Source: Spirodela intermedia
Lineage: Eukaryota; Streptophyta; Magnoliopsida; Alismatales; Araceae
DNA: 64,000 nucleotides
Direction of reading: 5' to 3'
Assembly: GCA_902729315.2 (NCBI GenBank)
Contig: LR746274.1
Coordinates: 186,001 to 250,000, forward strand
Numbering within the stretch: the first letter of the stretch is position 1; the number at the start of each line of letters is the position of its first letter. Made by a program: the position numbers and the translations under genes. Below are positions 13,201 through 24,310 of the stretch, in pieces. The notes beneath the pieces are model-generated. The model saw only the letters and a list, made by a program, of their open reading frames with translations. It ran no database searches and was not told the DNA's origin.

Positions 13201-13500
13201 TTTATTTTTATTTTTTTTATTTTATTTTATTTTAAAAAAAAGGAGTTAAGAGGATGCTCTCTCCCCCGCTGTATTTCTTCTGGATGATTGCATTCTGATC
13301 AAATTGCGGCCATTGCAGACAAAACATTCCTGGAGTTCAGCAAAGGGTTGTCCTTCCAGTCAGAGATCTGCACTACCGCAGCTCCATGTAGGTGCATGCT
13401 CTGTCTCTGATTTTCTCGAGATCATCTGCAAGCCTAGTTTTTATCCTTGTATGGCTGATGGGCATCACGGGTTTCGTTGCAGATCCTGAGAATATTATAC

Positions 13501-13535
<35 letters not shown>

Positions 13536-14332
13536 CACACATCTGTAGGCCTAGTTTTTGTCCTTGCATGACTGATGGCATCACGGGTTTCATTGCAGAT
13601 CCTGAGAATATATATACATAGAGAGAGAGAGAGATACATACATCTGTAGGCCTAGTTTTTGTCCTTGGATGGCTGATGGGATCACGGGTTTGGTGCAGAT
13701 CCTGAGAAGGCTGTGTGTGCCGTCACCGGACTCCCCGCCAAGTACGCCGTCTTCCCTCCTCCCCGCAAGTTATAATATTGCAGTTCGAATCATCCATGCT
13801 GCTAATCTTGGATGAGAGAAACCCGCGGCGTGGGCCTCGGGAGCATCCTCCTCACTGGGCCCTTCACATCCTCCGGTCCCGGACGGAAGTTGCAGAGCCA
13901 TTTATCATAGCTTCAATCCTATCCTCGAGGCTACTGTGTCTAACGAGATCGCAGCCGCGCAGGTACCGTGATCCGAAGACTGGGCTGCCTTACACGACGC
14001 TGGACGCCTTCAAGACCATCCGCGAGCGGTGAGAAGATCCTCGTCGTTGTTGTGATCGCCGCCGCCGCCGCCGCCGTCGTCGTCATCGTGAGTGGCGGTG
14101 CTCACAGTCGTCGTTTTCCTTCTCTTTCCGCAGATCTCGGAGGGGACGTGGTGGAGGGGAAGGCGGAGCGGGCGGGGAGGAGAATGAGGAGCAGGGCCCC
14201 CTCTTCGCCCTGGTCAACGGGCGGGGTTTCTCCGGCAAGTCGAGGAGGTCGGGGCCTCGGAAGGTCCTCACGTCGTCGAGGGCGGGCCCCCCACGAAGAA
14301 GGGTGGCGGCGGCGATTCTACCAGAGGATTAA
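10234..14332 (+). CDS. SWC2: SWC2/YL1 subunit of the SWR1 chromatin-remodelling complex
   Basis: Eleven exons (10234-10301, 10653-10722, 11461-11532, 11691-11734, 11816-12077, 12645-12720, 12800-12919, 13319-13387, 13699-13741, 13963-14028, 14134-14332) join to 362 codons plus stop, like Arabidopsis SWC2 (about 365). The N-terminus DVFLDRTSRSTRGKRMTKLL is the YL1 start. Acidic stretches follow (about 31-85), the part expected to hold H2A.Z-H2B. Then come KSTRTSVIVRQAERDA, MTQEEMLLEAAQT and LERVLAREEEVKKKA. The YL1_C domain has CAVTGLPAKYRDPKTGLPY near 267-285. SWR1 exchanges H2A for H2A.Z in nucleosomes. Intron 7 is GC-AG (gcaagt at 12920). Intron 8 carries tripled acceptor copies. The last exon is more arginine/glycine-rich than in remembered homologs. 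Confidence 0.95.
13423..13710 (+). repeat. Triplicated 3' splice-site unit in SWC2 intron 8
   Basis: Three direct copies start at about 13423, 13540 and 13641. Each contains CCTAGTTTTT, a TATCCTTG/TGTCCTTG block, ATCACGGGTTT and then gcagATCCTGAGAA. The first two are separated by (AG)n and ATACA-rich spacers. Acceptor AGs fall at 13481-13482, 13597-13598 and 13697-13698; only the third leads into an open exon. Confidence 0.92.
13501..13532 (+). repeat. (AG)n microsatellite inside the triplicated intron
   Basis: About 30 bp of AG dinucleotides between copy 1 and copy 2 of the duplicated acceptor. A shorter run (13619-13634) separates copies 2 and 3. Confidence 0.9.
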
Positions 14333-14539
14333 AGCCTACCCGCCGCCTGCAATTCACTTCGAGAAAACGTGGCTGCATGGATTGACGTATTTATTTTACT
14401 TTCTCTACGGGCGAAGTGAAAAATGGGCCCCGTCCAGTTGACCTGTAACTGCGGGGTTTTTTCTTCTTCTTACAACAGTTGCACGTGTGGCAATTGACTC
14501 TGGTGCGGTGACGGTCAAGATCTTTTCCTTATTTCTTTC

Positions 14540-15469
14540 TTACACAAAGGTCATGAGGGAGAGGGAGAGGGAGATGAAGAGGAAGGCGGCGGCGGAGGCG
14601 ACGCAGCGGAGCTCGAGCAGGCCGCCGCCGTGCTCGATCCTCCGCTCCTTCCTCGCGGTGCCCCTCTTCGCGTATTCCCTGTACTGCCTGCGGGACTCCG
14701 CCTCCCCCGCCGCGCCGCCGCGCTGCCGGCCGCCGTCCAGCGCTGCCGCTAGCACGGCGAGGCTCTCCCTCCCATTGAGGAGCATCCCGTCGGCGTCCTC
14801 CACCGTCAGCCTCACCTCCCGCGGCTGCATCGTCTCCTCCTCGCAGGCCACCACCGCGATGGCGGCGGCGCCGCCGCCGTCCAGCACCACCGCGAACCGC
14901 ACCAGGATCTCCCCTGTGTACCATTGCCGCTCCACTGAGACGGGACTCCGGCTCGACAGGTTCACCGCCCCCCCGCTGGCGGGATCGATCAGGATCCAGC
15001 TCAGCGTCATCCCCTCCGTTGAGACGCCGGCGGGCACCGGGGGAGTGGCGCCGCCATCCTCGGTGGGCTCGAGCGCGTCGACTCTGAACGGCGAGCAGGA
15101 GAACCACCGGCCCTTCGCGTTCGTCTGCACCACCCTGGAGAAGACGGGCCTCCCCTCGTGGAGCAGGTCCACCGCCGAGATCAGCAGTGCCGGCGGTTCG
15201 CCGGAGCGCCGCCCGCCGTCGGGGGAGGGGAAGGTGTAGACGTCGGAGAAGAAGGAGCGGTGGGATCGTCTCGGCAGCGGCGGCAGGAGCCGGAGCGATG
15301 GCCAGGTGGACAGGCAGAGCTCCTCCCACAGGTGCTGGGCCCCCGCGACGGCGCAGAGGTGGGAGGTGGCGCAGCTGGTGGCAGCCAAGGAGGGCCCGTC
15401 CAGGCGGCGGAGGACCTCTGTCAGCACGTCCGTGTGGAGTTCCTCGACGGCGGCGGCAGCGGCGGCCAT
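14540..15469 (-). CDS. F-box protein of the At2g27310/At2g36090 type
   Basis: An intronless frame of 309 residues. The ATG at 15469 (MAAAAAAVEELHTDVL) is preferred over an in-frame upstream start because it begins just before the F-box and lies about 85 bp from a possible TATAAG on this strand (15551-15556). The F-box spans about residues 9-55 (LTEVLRRLDGPSLAATSCA ... LWEELCLSTWPSL). HRSFFSDVYTF follows, as in this small plant family. F-box proteins link substrates to SCF ubiquitin ligases through SKP1. The C-terminus is basic (KRGTARKERR) and ends in a hydrophobic run, ASAAAFLFISLSLSLMTF, which looks like a tail anchor. The substrate is unknown. It converges with SWC2, 207 bp between stop codons. 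Confidence 0.82.
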   Translation of the reverse strand: MAAAAAAVEELHTDVLTEVLRRLDGPSLAATSCATSHLCAVAGAQHLWEELCLSTWPSLRLLPPLPRRSHRSFFSDVYTFPSPDGGRRSGEPPALLISAVDLLHEGRPVFSRVVQTNAKGRWFSCSPFRVDALEPTEDGGATPPVPAGVSTEGMTLSWILIDPASGGAVNLSSRSPVSVERQWYTGEILVRFAVVLDGGGAAAIAVVACEEETMQPREVRLTVEDADGMLLNGRESLAVLAAALDGGRQRGGAAGEAESRRQYREYAKRGTARKERRIEHGGGLLELRCVASAAAFLFISLSLSLMTFV

Positions 15470-17064
15470 GGAATCGGAATCTCCGGTGGTAGAGTACGGT
15501 GGAATCGCCGGTCTGACGGAGGCGCTACCGGGGGTAGAGTGGGGGGTCTTCTTATACAGGGCGACGCTAGGGGGGGGGGGTTCAGCCGTCCCGTGTGGTC
15601 GGATGCCACCGTGGCACACGGCAGCCCTCCCGCGTCGGCGGCTCTTCGCGCATGTGCTAAGTGTGAGCAGATACCGACGCCACGTGGCCTATTCAACGCG
15701 CAAACGGTCAAATACGACACGCCATAGCCGTAGGCGGCGGGGGAGCTGGTGCGGGCCCCCACATCACGGGCCTCACTCATATGGGCCTAACCATTGGTAG
15801 CCCACTTACGAGCAGCCCCGGGGGTTCTTTCGCTTTCGCCCATTAAATAGGATCACGATTGAATTCTTAAAAAAACCCCAACAGGATTAATCGACTATGT
15901 TAATTGTGTACCCCGACCCTGAGTGGGCGGCGCTCGTCGCTAGGAAGCGTGGTGGCGATAAGGTCAACTCCACGCGCCGTCCATTGACATTTATTTCTCT
16001 CGTCCCTCCTTCACTATACCCCTGATAGTGATCCGGCACCTAACTTGCCCGGGAACTAATTGCTCGCCCTCATCTAGAGAGAGAGAGAGAGAGAGAGAGG
16101 CCAACTCGCCCGGTCAAACCACGTCGATTAACCGCGTGGTCGGGTCCGGCTCCGGCCAGGAGCTGGCCACGTCGATTAATCGTTGACATTTCTAAGGGAA
16201 GAAGCTGCACGATGAGCTCGCTCGCGTAGATTCCCGGGTGGCGGGATCCGCTGGAGTAAACGTAGAGGGACAAAAAGGAGATTTTGACGCCTCGGCCACA
16301 ACGGCTATTCCCGGATCTTCGTCCAAATGAATACGTTATAGAAGAAGAACTTACCGAGGACGAGTAAACGAAGTCGGGCACGTGCGAATGATGTGATCTC
16401 AGCCGGTTAATGGGCCCGGACCATTCTTCGCCCGTCAATAGGGATCGGTCGGTATACGTCGCTATAATCTCCCACGTCGCCGCCAGTCTAGCCCCGTAGC
16501 CCCCGTGGACCCTCCTCCTCTCTCTCTCTCTCTCTCTATCGATCCCTTTCTCTCTCATGACCGGGTTGGGGAAAGTTGGACATTTATTTGCCCGAAAGGG
16601 ACATGAAACGGAGGAATGTGGCGTGGTTGAGCCCTCGGTTAGTTGGCTCCGGCGGGTCCGAGAGAGGAAACTGGATGGATCCCAAATAAGACCCGGTTGA
16701 CCCCCCGTGGGTCCGAGAATGGCTTCCGTTCCTGGGTCGCGGTCAGTCCGAGCCCCGAGCGACCGCGTCGACTGGTGAGTCACCGCGAAGACTTTTTGGT
16801 GGAGACGTGCGGTCTACTGTTGGCCTAGGCCCATTCGAATGGTCGGCGTCGGGCGAGGTTTACGCGATCGGAATGACGGGTGTCCGATTTTAACGGGTCC
16901 ACGACGCTCCCGTTCTCACGGCAGCGATCCCGATTCGCCGTAGCTGCTGCAACCCGATCGGTCGATGGAAACTCCTCCACCCTTCTTCTTCGTCATCATC
17001 GTCAACATCTTCTTCTTCTTCTTCTTCTTCTTCTTCCTCAACGTCCCTTAGCTAGTCCTCCGCC
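15470..17064. promoter_or_regulatory. Divergent F-box/TBL promoter region
   Basis: It contains a G-box-like CCACGTGG at about 15680 and the motif CCACGTCGATTAA twice, near 16120 and 16168. A CT run lies at about 16518-16537 and a GA run at 16075-16099. A (TTC)n run at about 17008-17036 ends near the TBL start codon. A long minus-strand open frame here (16070-16783) has no recognisable protein content. Confidence 0.45.
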
Positions 17065-18136
17065 ATGATCCCTCCGGCGGTGGAGCCTCCTTCCGCCAGC
17101 TCTCCCAGGAGGGCAACGGAAGGACTCTTCTCACTCTTCTCCCAGTTGTCCTCTCATAGGCTAGTGGGCCAGCCGTGGGCCATCTCCTCCTTCTTACTCC
17201 TCTGCCTCCTGATATTCCTGAAAATCCCTCCGTATTTCCCCGCCGGCGGAGTCCGCCGGCCGCCGGTAAGCGCATGCGACTACTCCTACGGGAGGTGGGT
17301 CGTGGACAAGAGCCGCCCTCTGAGGACCTACACGGAGGACTGCCCGTTCCTCGACCCGGGCTTCCGGTGCCGGAGGAACGGCCGGAGAGATGACGACTAC
17401 GTCAAGTGGAGGTGGCAGCCCGACCGCTGCGATCTCCCAAGGTGCGCACGTTCGTCACAAATCCAACCGTCCCCCGCCCAGTTCTCACCGACCCTCCCGC
17501 CTTAGAAGACGTAGCATTAATTGAGAATACGGGCGCTGTTCTATGAGATGATGTGAATAAGTTTACGAGTTTAACCACAGATTCAACGCGAGCGACGTGA
17601 TGGAGAGGATCAGGAACGGGAGAATCGTTTTTGCCGGAGATTCCATAGGGAGGAACCACTGGGAATCCCTGGTTTGTCTGCTGGCGAGGGCGGTGGGGAA
17701 CCAGTCGAGCATCTACGAGGAGAACGGGAACCCGATAACCAAGCACAAGGGCTACCTCTCCATCCGGTTCTCCGGCCATAATCTCACTGTCGAGTACTAT
17801 CGGACCCCTTTCCTGGTGACCGTCGGCCGGCCGCCAGCGGACTCGCCTCCCGGCGTGAGGAAGACGGTGCGGGTTGACCGGCTGCACTGGCGGTCACGGC
17901 AGTGGGTCGGTGCCGACCTCCTCGTCTTCAACGCGGGTCACTGGTGGAACCGAGACAAAATATTCAAGATGTGAGTGCTTACTTCCTCTGTGGGGCTGCT
18001 CCACCACACCGATCAATGCGATATTATTCAAAGTAATTCCACCGATTAACGATAAATGAAGCAGGCACAACGGACTCGATTAAGGTCTAACACCAACCAT
18101 ATATATATATATATATACAGATATGGTTGGTATTGG

Positions 18137-18167
<31 letters not shown>

Positions 18168-19128
18168 TTATTTTTCTGATATGAGGATAGCGGCTGATGC
18201 AGGGGTGTGTGTGCGTGTCTTTCAGGGGATGCTACTTTCAAGAAGGGGACCACGTAAACACCACAATGGATGTGAGGGAAGCATTCAGGAGGTCACTGCA
18301 GACGTGGAAACGGTGGGTTCTGCGAAAGGTTGACCAGCGGAGGAGCTACGTGTTCTTCAGGAGCTTCTCTCCGGTGCATTTCAGGTGAGAATCTCACATG
18401 TTTCAGAAAGTAAAGTATCCTTGGAGATATCGTATTTTGCCGGTCGTCGTCATGCTGCCGTGATACAATAGAAATTAATCTACGATAAAACGATGGTTTT
18501 CTCACATGATTATTCTACGCTTTACTTTATAGTTTTTTTAAATAATAATAATAAAAAAGGGTTTAGTGACAAGTGATGGATGCAGAAGGGCCAAGTAGGG
18601 CCGGACTTCATGGATGGCAGCCGTGGGCCATCTTTGAGAACCCCAAGCTCAGCAAGATCTGGCCGCTAGCAGCCATATTTCTATAGAAGATCGATCTTCT
18701 TTGAGCATATCACTTTTATCTCGCATTACTTCCCGAGAAGACCCTCCAAATAGTTCTTCTGTAGGTATCCCTATAGCTATGCATTTATTTATTTGTTGTG
18801 CAGTGGGGGGACATGGGACAAGGGCGGCCATTGCAACCTCAGCAAGGTCCCGGACACCAACTTGACGGCGACAGAACAGCCCGAACCGTGGACCAACCGG
18901 GCCATCCTGAAGGCCGTCGAGCAGGTGGGCGCAGGAAATGGTCGTGCCACGTTTCTCAATATTACCTACCTGACATGGCTGAGGAAAGACGGCCACCCCT
19001 CGAACCACAGGGAGCCCGGCACGCCCGTTCCCTTCCCTCAGGACTGTAGCCACTGGTGCCTTCCCGGAGTCCCCGACGCCTGGAACGAGCTCCTCTACGC
19101 CCATCTCCTCCTCATGGGCAGGCAGTAG
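17065..19128 (+). CDS. Trichome birefringence-like (TBL) polysaccharide O-acetyltransferase
   Basis: Exons 17065-17441, 17581-17970, 18226-18384 and 18804-19128 give 416 residues, all in frame with GT-AG junctions. One N-terminal membrane segment is at about 37-56 ([16 protein letters not shown]), fitting a type II Golgi protein. The PMR5N part is [19 protein letters not shown] with conserved cysteines. The catalytic GDS motif is [13 protein letters not shown] (GDS 145-147), and the C-terminal DxxH motif is [15 protein letters not shown] (389-392). TBL enzymes acetylate xylan, mannan, pectin or xyloglucan. The sequence reminds me of the TBL8-11 group, but the substrate cannot be told. Intron 2 holds a (TA)n run. 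Confidence 0.92.
18100..18166. repeat. (TA)n tracts in TBL intron 2
   Basis: Two TA-dinucleotide runs (about 18100-18117 and 18138-18164) flank a short imperfect inverted sequence built on ACCAACCATATA/TATGGTTGGT. It could fold as a long hairpin in the transcript. Confidence 0.8.
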
Positions 19129-21853
19129 AGAGCCGTTCCCTCTGGTTTCCTGTGTCCTCTCCCCGGCGACTGGAGTTCTCTTGGAGCAGGAGAGCGAATC
19201 TCACAGAATTGATTGATGATCGTGGGCTTCTACGTGGGTAACGGGCTTGGTGGATGAGTGGCCCACCCGTCAATGAATCCACTGCCGACGGCCGCTTCCA
19301 CTTTAGGGTTTCACCGATTTTTCGGAGAGATGGATTGTGATGCGTCAAATCAAAGACTCGAAGCGTATCCGACTGACTCTGATTGAATAATGATTAGAGG
19401 GAGTGAGGAAAGTACAACGAGGTCAAACTACAAGGAATTAGATCTTATATCCGACGGATGATTGGAGAATGTTGACCAGGGTCGGCGATAATTAGTCGCG
19501 TGGGTGGCAGTTTTTTTATCAATTTTGACCTCACTTTAGATGAATGAGCATAAAGAACGCGCTTTGGAAATAAATTATCGGGATCAAGACCATTTGATCA
19601 GTCAACACCTGGGCTTCGGTTTCCGTGAGTCACCCATCTAAAGATCAATTATAGAAAGAAAAAAAAAACGACTTTTTAGAGAACCCATCTTATTGGACGA
19701 CGGCTAGTTAACTATACCAGACGGAGACTCCACCACGCTGACTTGATCGTCGCTTTATGAGATTGTGTTTCCGGTTTGGTCACATCAGGCCGTGCATGGC
19801 CGTCTACATAATTGGTAGGACAATAAGTTGAAAAGCTATAAGCCCATGATTAGGCCGAGCCAAGGGAAGTAATTTCAAAACGGGCAGTAGGAGGTGCGTG
19901 AGACTGCTACGTGGTAAATTGGGAAAATCGCTTCAAGCTGGGAACCGAATCTACATAAAATCGAGCTGGATGGAAATAGTTGGCGTGCAGGATTACTCCC
20001 ACCGTTGTGAAGTCACCATGCTTAAAAGATGAGAGAGAGGGAGAGGGAGAGAGTGTGGGGAGAGCGAACCTTAGAATGTGGAGCTTGGAGGAGGAGGGGA
20101 GGGAATAAGTTGACTTAAGATTCGGCTGTCTCAGTTTGGAGGATTGCCGAAACGACGCCGTGTCCGAGAATGGGCTTCAGCGAGTCAGTGCCAGAGAAGA
20201 GAACACGTCTCGCAGAGGGTACTGTAATCATAGGAATGAACCTGCGAAGTAGCAGTGCCTGTGGAATCTTGGCGCCCACGGGTTGGTTCTCTGTGTTCAA
20301 ACTGTGGTGAGTCTCCTGGGCTTGTCCGGACTGGACAGCACCTTGAGGCCTTGGGAATCTGCGTAGATTGAATCCGGATCAAGATAAGACCGGATAAAGC
20401 GTGGGCGGCTCGGGCCGAGTTGTCTCGAAGAGTGGATAAGACCACTGAGACAACGGGCGCCTCACAGCCCCCGTGCTTATCCTTCTCCCCTCGGTTAAAC
20501 TTGGCCTCTCTCTCTCTCAGAGTAGAAATTACCACAGGCATCGAGGCGGGTGACTCCTCTAATGACAACATGATTCACCGACGATTTCTCGCTTCTCCTC
20601 CTCTCCCCGCTTCAACGAGGCCTCGAACTTACGCCCTAGTTGCAACCCTCTCAGTTTAGAGAGACTGTTTTTGGTCGTTGTGGAGGCTCGTGAAAAAGCA
20701 GAGTAGACCTTTGGCCCCCCGGCCATCAGGGCGGATGGGACCCGTGTTACAGCGAGGACAGGTGGCGATCGGGCGGTCCGCCGGCATCAGGGTTGCTATC
20801 AGGTCGCCCCTTCTGCCGGGGCCGATTTTCTTCGACTCGCCCGCCTGCCGCGGTAGGGTTGAGAGGCCTAGAACTGGTGTTGAGCAGTGTAGTCTGTCTC
20901 GGAAAAGGTTTCTACTTTCCGCCCCCACATAGCCTTCCGCTGCGCCATCCGCATCTGGGTCTGTGGGTCGGCGGGGCCTCCCGCCTCCGACGAAACGAAA
21001 CCCCAGTGGTCGTCGTCCCAGAAGATATCTAATGTGCGGCTTCTATTCCCCCTTCTCTCCTCTCGTAGCTCCGCCGCCTGTCTGTCTCCGTCGCTATCTC
21101 TGTCCGGGGAAAGAGTGATCTCCGTCGGCCGATATCACTGGACGTGGGGGAGTAGGCCCTCAACAAAGGCTATAGTTTGATATAATCTGGATTCTGAAAG
21201 ATGGGAATTCAAAATGTAGGGAGCCACTGTGCTCGACGGTACCCGTGAGGTGATCGGCCGGGCAGCCGAAAGGTCCCCGAGAGCTGCTAAGCCCACTGCG
21301 CTGGTCGGCCGCCGTCGCTGTTTTGGGCAGCCCAAATTGTGCGAGGTTGTGACGAAAATCTCAGCCGGGAAGAAATGAAAGGGACGATAGAAAGGAGAGG
21401 CCATGATAAGGAAGAAGCGTCTTCTCCGTTACTTTTCTTCCCCCGCTCCCTCCCCACTACCAAGTCTCTCTAACCATCCGTCCCATGGTGCCCCACCCTT
21501 ATTCTCTCTCTTCCTCTCTGCCTCTCTCTATTGTATTATCAGGATCTTTGCAGCGTCTAGGCTTTGTCTATTTTATCATAGATATTTAATCTTTCTATCT
21601 TCTTCTGAATCTGCTGAGTCTCGCGGGATACTCGAGCTCGCTGAGGGACGGGGGGGTGTAGAATAGGAGTGTGAAGTGCTGCCGAATTCGTTTCATAATC
21701 CTGGAGCCCCCTGATTTCGAACTCTGCGAGTCGGAGCTCTTCGGCTATATCTAGGGCATCCGTTTCGCCTCCCCCGCCCACCCTTTATCCTTGTACGACC
21801 ATAATTCACTCCCGACTGGTCAGTAGTGAACCCTGAGAGAGAGATATAGAGAG
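19129..21853. other. Intergenic region TBL to CAT
   Basis: About 2.7 kb without a supported gene. Short open frames occur on both strands in the GC-rich stretch 20100-21400, but none resembles a known domain. Pyrimidine-rich sequence and GA runs (20029-20060, 21834-21852) occur; the last lies in the CAT leader directly before its ATG. Confidence 0.5.
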
Positions 21854-24310
21854 ATGGAGAATCAGGATAGCTCCTCCTTCAGCAGCCTTCGGGCTTATGG
21901 GCAGGCTCTGGCGCAGACCACGGGGCGGCTGCGGAGGCGAGCCATGTCGGTGACGACGACCTACGAGGAGATGAGCAGAGTCAGGGCGAGGTCGGGGGCG
22001 GACATGCAGAGCACCCTCAGATGGCCCTCCCTCGTGGGCCTCGGCATCGGCGGCATGGTCGGCGCCGGCATCTTCGTCACCACCGGCCACGCAGCCAGGT
22101 CCTACGCTGGCCCTGCCGTCGTACTGTCCTACGCCATTGCCGGTCTCTGTGCTCTCCTCTCCGCTTTCTGCTACACCGAGTTTGCCGTAGAAATGCCAGT
22201 CGCCGGTGGGGCCTTCAGCTACCTCCGAGTCACCTTCGGTAAGCCCGTTCCTCCTAGGAAGCTTATACCGGCGCTGCTCCCCTGTCTCACCGTCGTCTCT
22301 AACCTATCTAGAATTTAATTCATCTTCCGCAGGGGAATTCGCCGCCTTCATGACCGGCGCCAATCTGGTCACGGAGTACGTCCTGTCGAACGCCGCCGTG
22401 GCGAGAAGCTTCACTGCCTACCTGGGCACCGCCCTGGGGATCGACACGACCACCAGGTGGAGAATCGCCGTCGCCGGCCTGCCGGAGGGCTTCGACGAAC
22501 TGGACTTCCTCGCCGTGGGCGTCGTTCTGGCTATCTCTCTCTGCATCTGCCACAGCACCAAGGAGAGCTCCGTCCTGAACATGGTGCTCACTGGGATTCA
22601 TCTTGTGTTCATCCTGTTCATCATCGTGGTGGGGTTCTGGCGAGGAGACGCCGGCAACTTCACCCACCCCGCCGAGCCGGCGATCCATCCGGGAGGGTTC
22701 CTTCCTTACGGCATCGGCGGGGTCTTCAACGGCGCCGCCATGGTCTACCTCAGCTACATCGGCTACGACGCCGTCGCCACCATGGCGGAGGAGGTGGAGA
22801 CCCCCACCCGCGACATCCCCATCGGTGTCTCCGGTTCCGTCGCCATCGTTACCCTCCTCTACTGCCTCGTGGCCAGCTCCCTCTCCATGCTAGTCCCCTA
22901 CGACGCGGTAATCTCCACCACTCCCTCCCTCCTCCAGTCCACCTAGAGAGAGAGATTAGAGAGAGAGAGAGTTAGAGAGTTAGAGAGTAAGAGAGAGGGG
23001 GGGGGGGGTTACTAGGTTCAAGACGCACGTTGGGTTTTAAATGGGCTAAACCAAAGCTGTGAAGTACAGCTTCGGCTGGCTGGCTGGCCCGCCGGCTCAA
23101 TTATTTGGACAGAAAAAAAGGACTCCCTACTAGGACTATCGGGTTAGAGCCTTGATTTGGCGGCGGCCGGCAAGATCTTCTCCCCCGTTCAGAATATTTT
23201 TTTATACTAATTATGGTGTTTGACTTGTTGTGTGTCAGATCGATGAGGAGTCACCGTTCTCGGCAGCCTTTGAATCATCGGACGGCTGGCGGTGGGCCTC
23301 GAACGTCATCGGAGCCGGCGCTTGCTTCGGAATCCTCACGTCCCTGATGGTCGCCATGTTGGGTCAAGCGCGGTATCTCTGCGTCATCGGGCGGTCCAAC
23401 GTCGTCCCTAGCTGGTTCGCCCAAGTCCACCCAGCTACCTTCACCCCAGTCAACGCCTCCGCCTTCCTCGGTATGTTCATATCCCCCCGAAGTCTCCCCC
23501 CTCCGACAGTCGAATTAACTGATCGATGGCCCAAAATCATCCCGGATCTTGCCTGTCTCTCACCGGGCCCCCCATGGGGGCCACAATCTAGTTAACTTTT
23601 CTCAGCGCTTAGAGCCATATATCTCTCATTTTGGCGTGTTTCTCGTGGTCCACCGACTCTCTCTCTCTCTCTCTCTCGCTCGATTTGTCTCTCTGTACAG
23701 CCTTATGCTGATCACGACTCGTGATTCGTCCGATGCAGGAGTTTTAACGGCGGCCATTGCCCTCTTCACGGACCTCAGCGTGCTCCTTAACCTGGTCTCC
23801 ATCGGGACCCTCTTCGTGTTCTACATGGTGGCCAATGCCGTGGTGTACCGGCGGTACGTCACCGCCGGCACGACGAGCCCTCGACCGACAGCGGCCTTCC
23901 TCTCCACCTTCTCCTCGGTGGCTCTCCTCTTCACCCTCGTATGGCGATTCGCGTCCCCGGGCCGAGCCAAATCGGCCCTGCTCTGCGGCTGCGCCGCAGC
24001 GGCGCTGCTGGCGGTGCAGGTTTTCCAGTTCTCCGTCCCGCAGACGCGGAAACCTGAGTTCTGGGGGGTGCCACTGATGCCGTGGCTCCCCGCCCTCTCC
24101 ATCTTCCTTAACGTCTTCCTTCTCGGCTCCCTCGACGGGCCCTCGTACCTCCGCTTCGGCTTCTTCTCAGCGCTCGCCATGGCGGTCTACGTCTTCTACA
24201 GCGTGCACGCCAGCTTTGACGCCGAGGAGAACGGCCGCCTGGCGGCGAAGGAAGGCGGCCAGCATCCCCACTCGCCGGCCGCTCCCGAAGATTGCGGCCT
24301 AAGGGTGTAG
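21854..24310 (+). CDS. CAT6/7: Cationic amino acid transporter, CAT6/CAT7 type
   Basis: Exons 21854-22238, 22333-22907, 23239-23470 and 23739-24310 give 587 residues (Arabidopsis CAT6/7 about 580) with all junctions GT-AG. The start SSFSSLRAYGQAL and the segments MSRVRARSG, GLGIGGMVGAGIFVTTG, FCYTEFAVEMPVAGGAFSY, MVYLSYIGYDAVATMAEEVE and NLVSIGTLFVFYMVANA match the CAT6/CAT7 branch of the APC superfamily more closely than CAT1. About 14 membrane segments are expected. Members import amino acids across the plasma membrane or tonoplast. It ends in a short hydrophilic tail with no clear targeting motif. Intron 2 contains GA and G runs. Confidence 0.95.

Noticed and set aside
14529-15329. 266-codon minus-strand frame
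   Set aside because: Out-of-frame shadow of the F-box gene; alanine/arginine-rich with no recognisable motif.
16070-16783. 237-codon minus-strand frame between F-box and TBL genes
   Set aside because: Contains RERERER and LSLSLS from GA/CT runs and no recognisable domain; lies in a promoter region.
20185-21400. Overlapping open frames in the TBL-CAT gap
   Set aside because: Frames on both strands with no conserved blocks and no splice logic; typical of GC-rich non-coding DNA.
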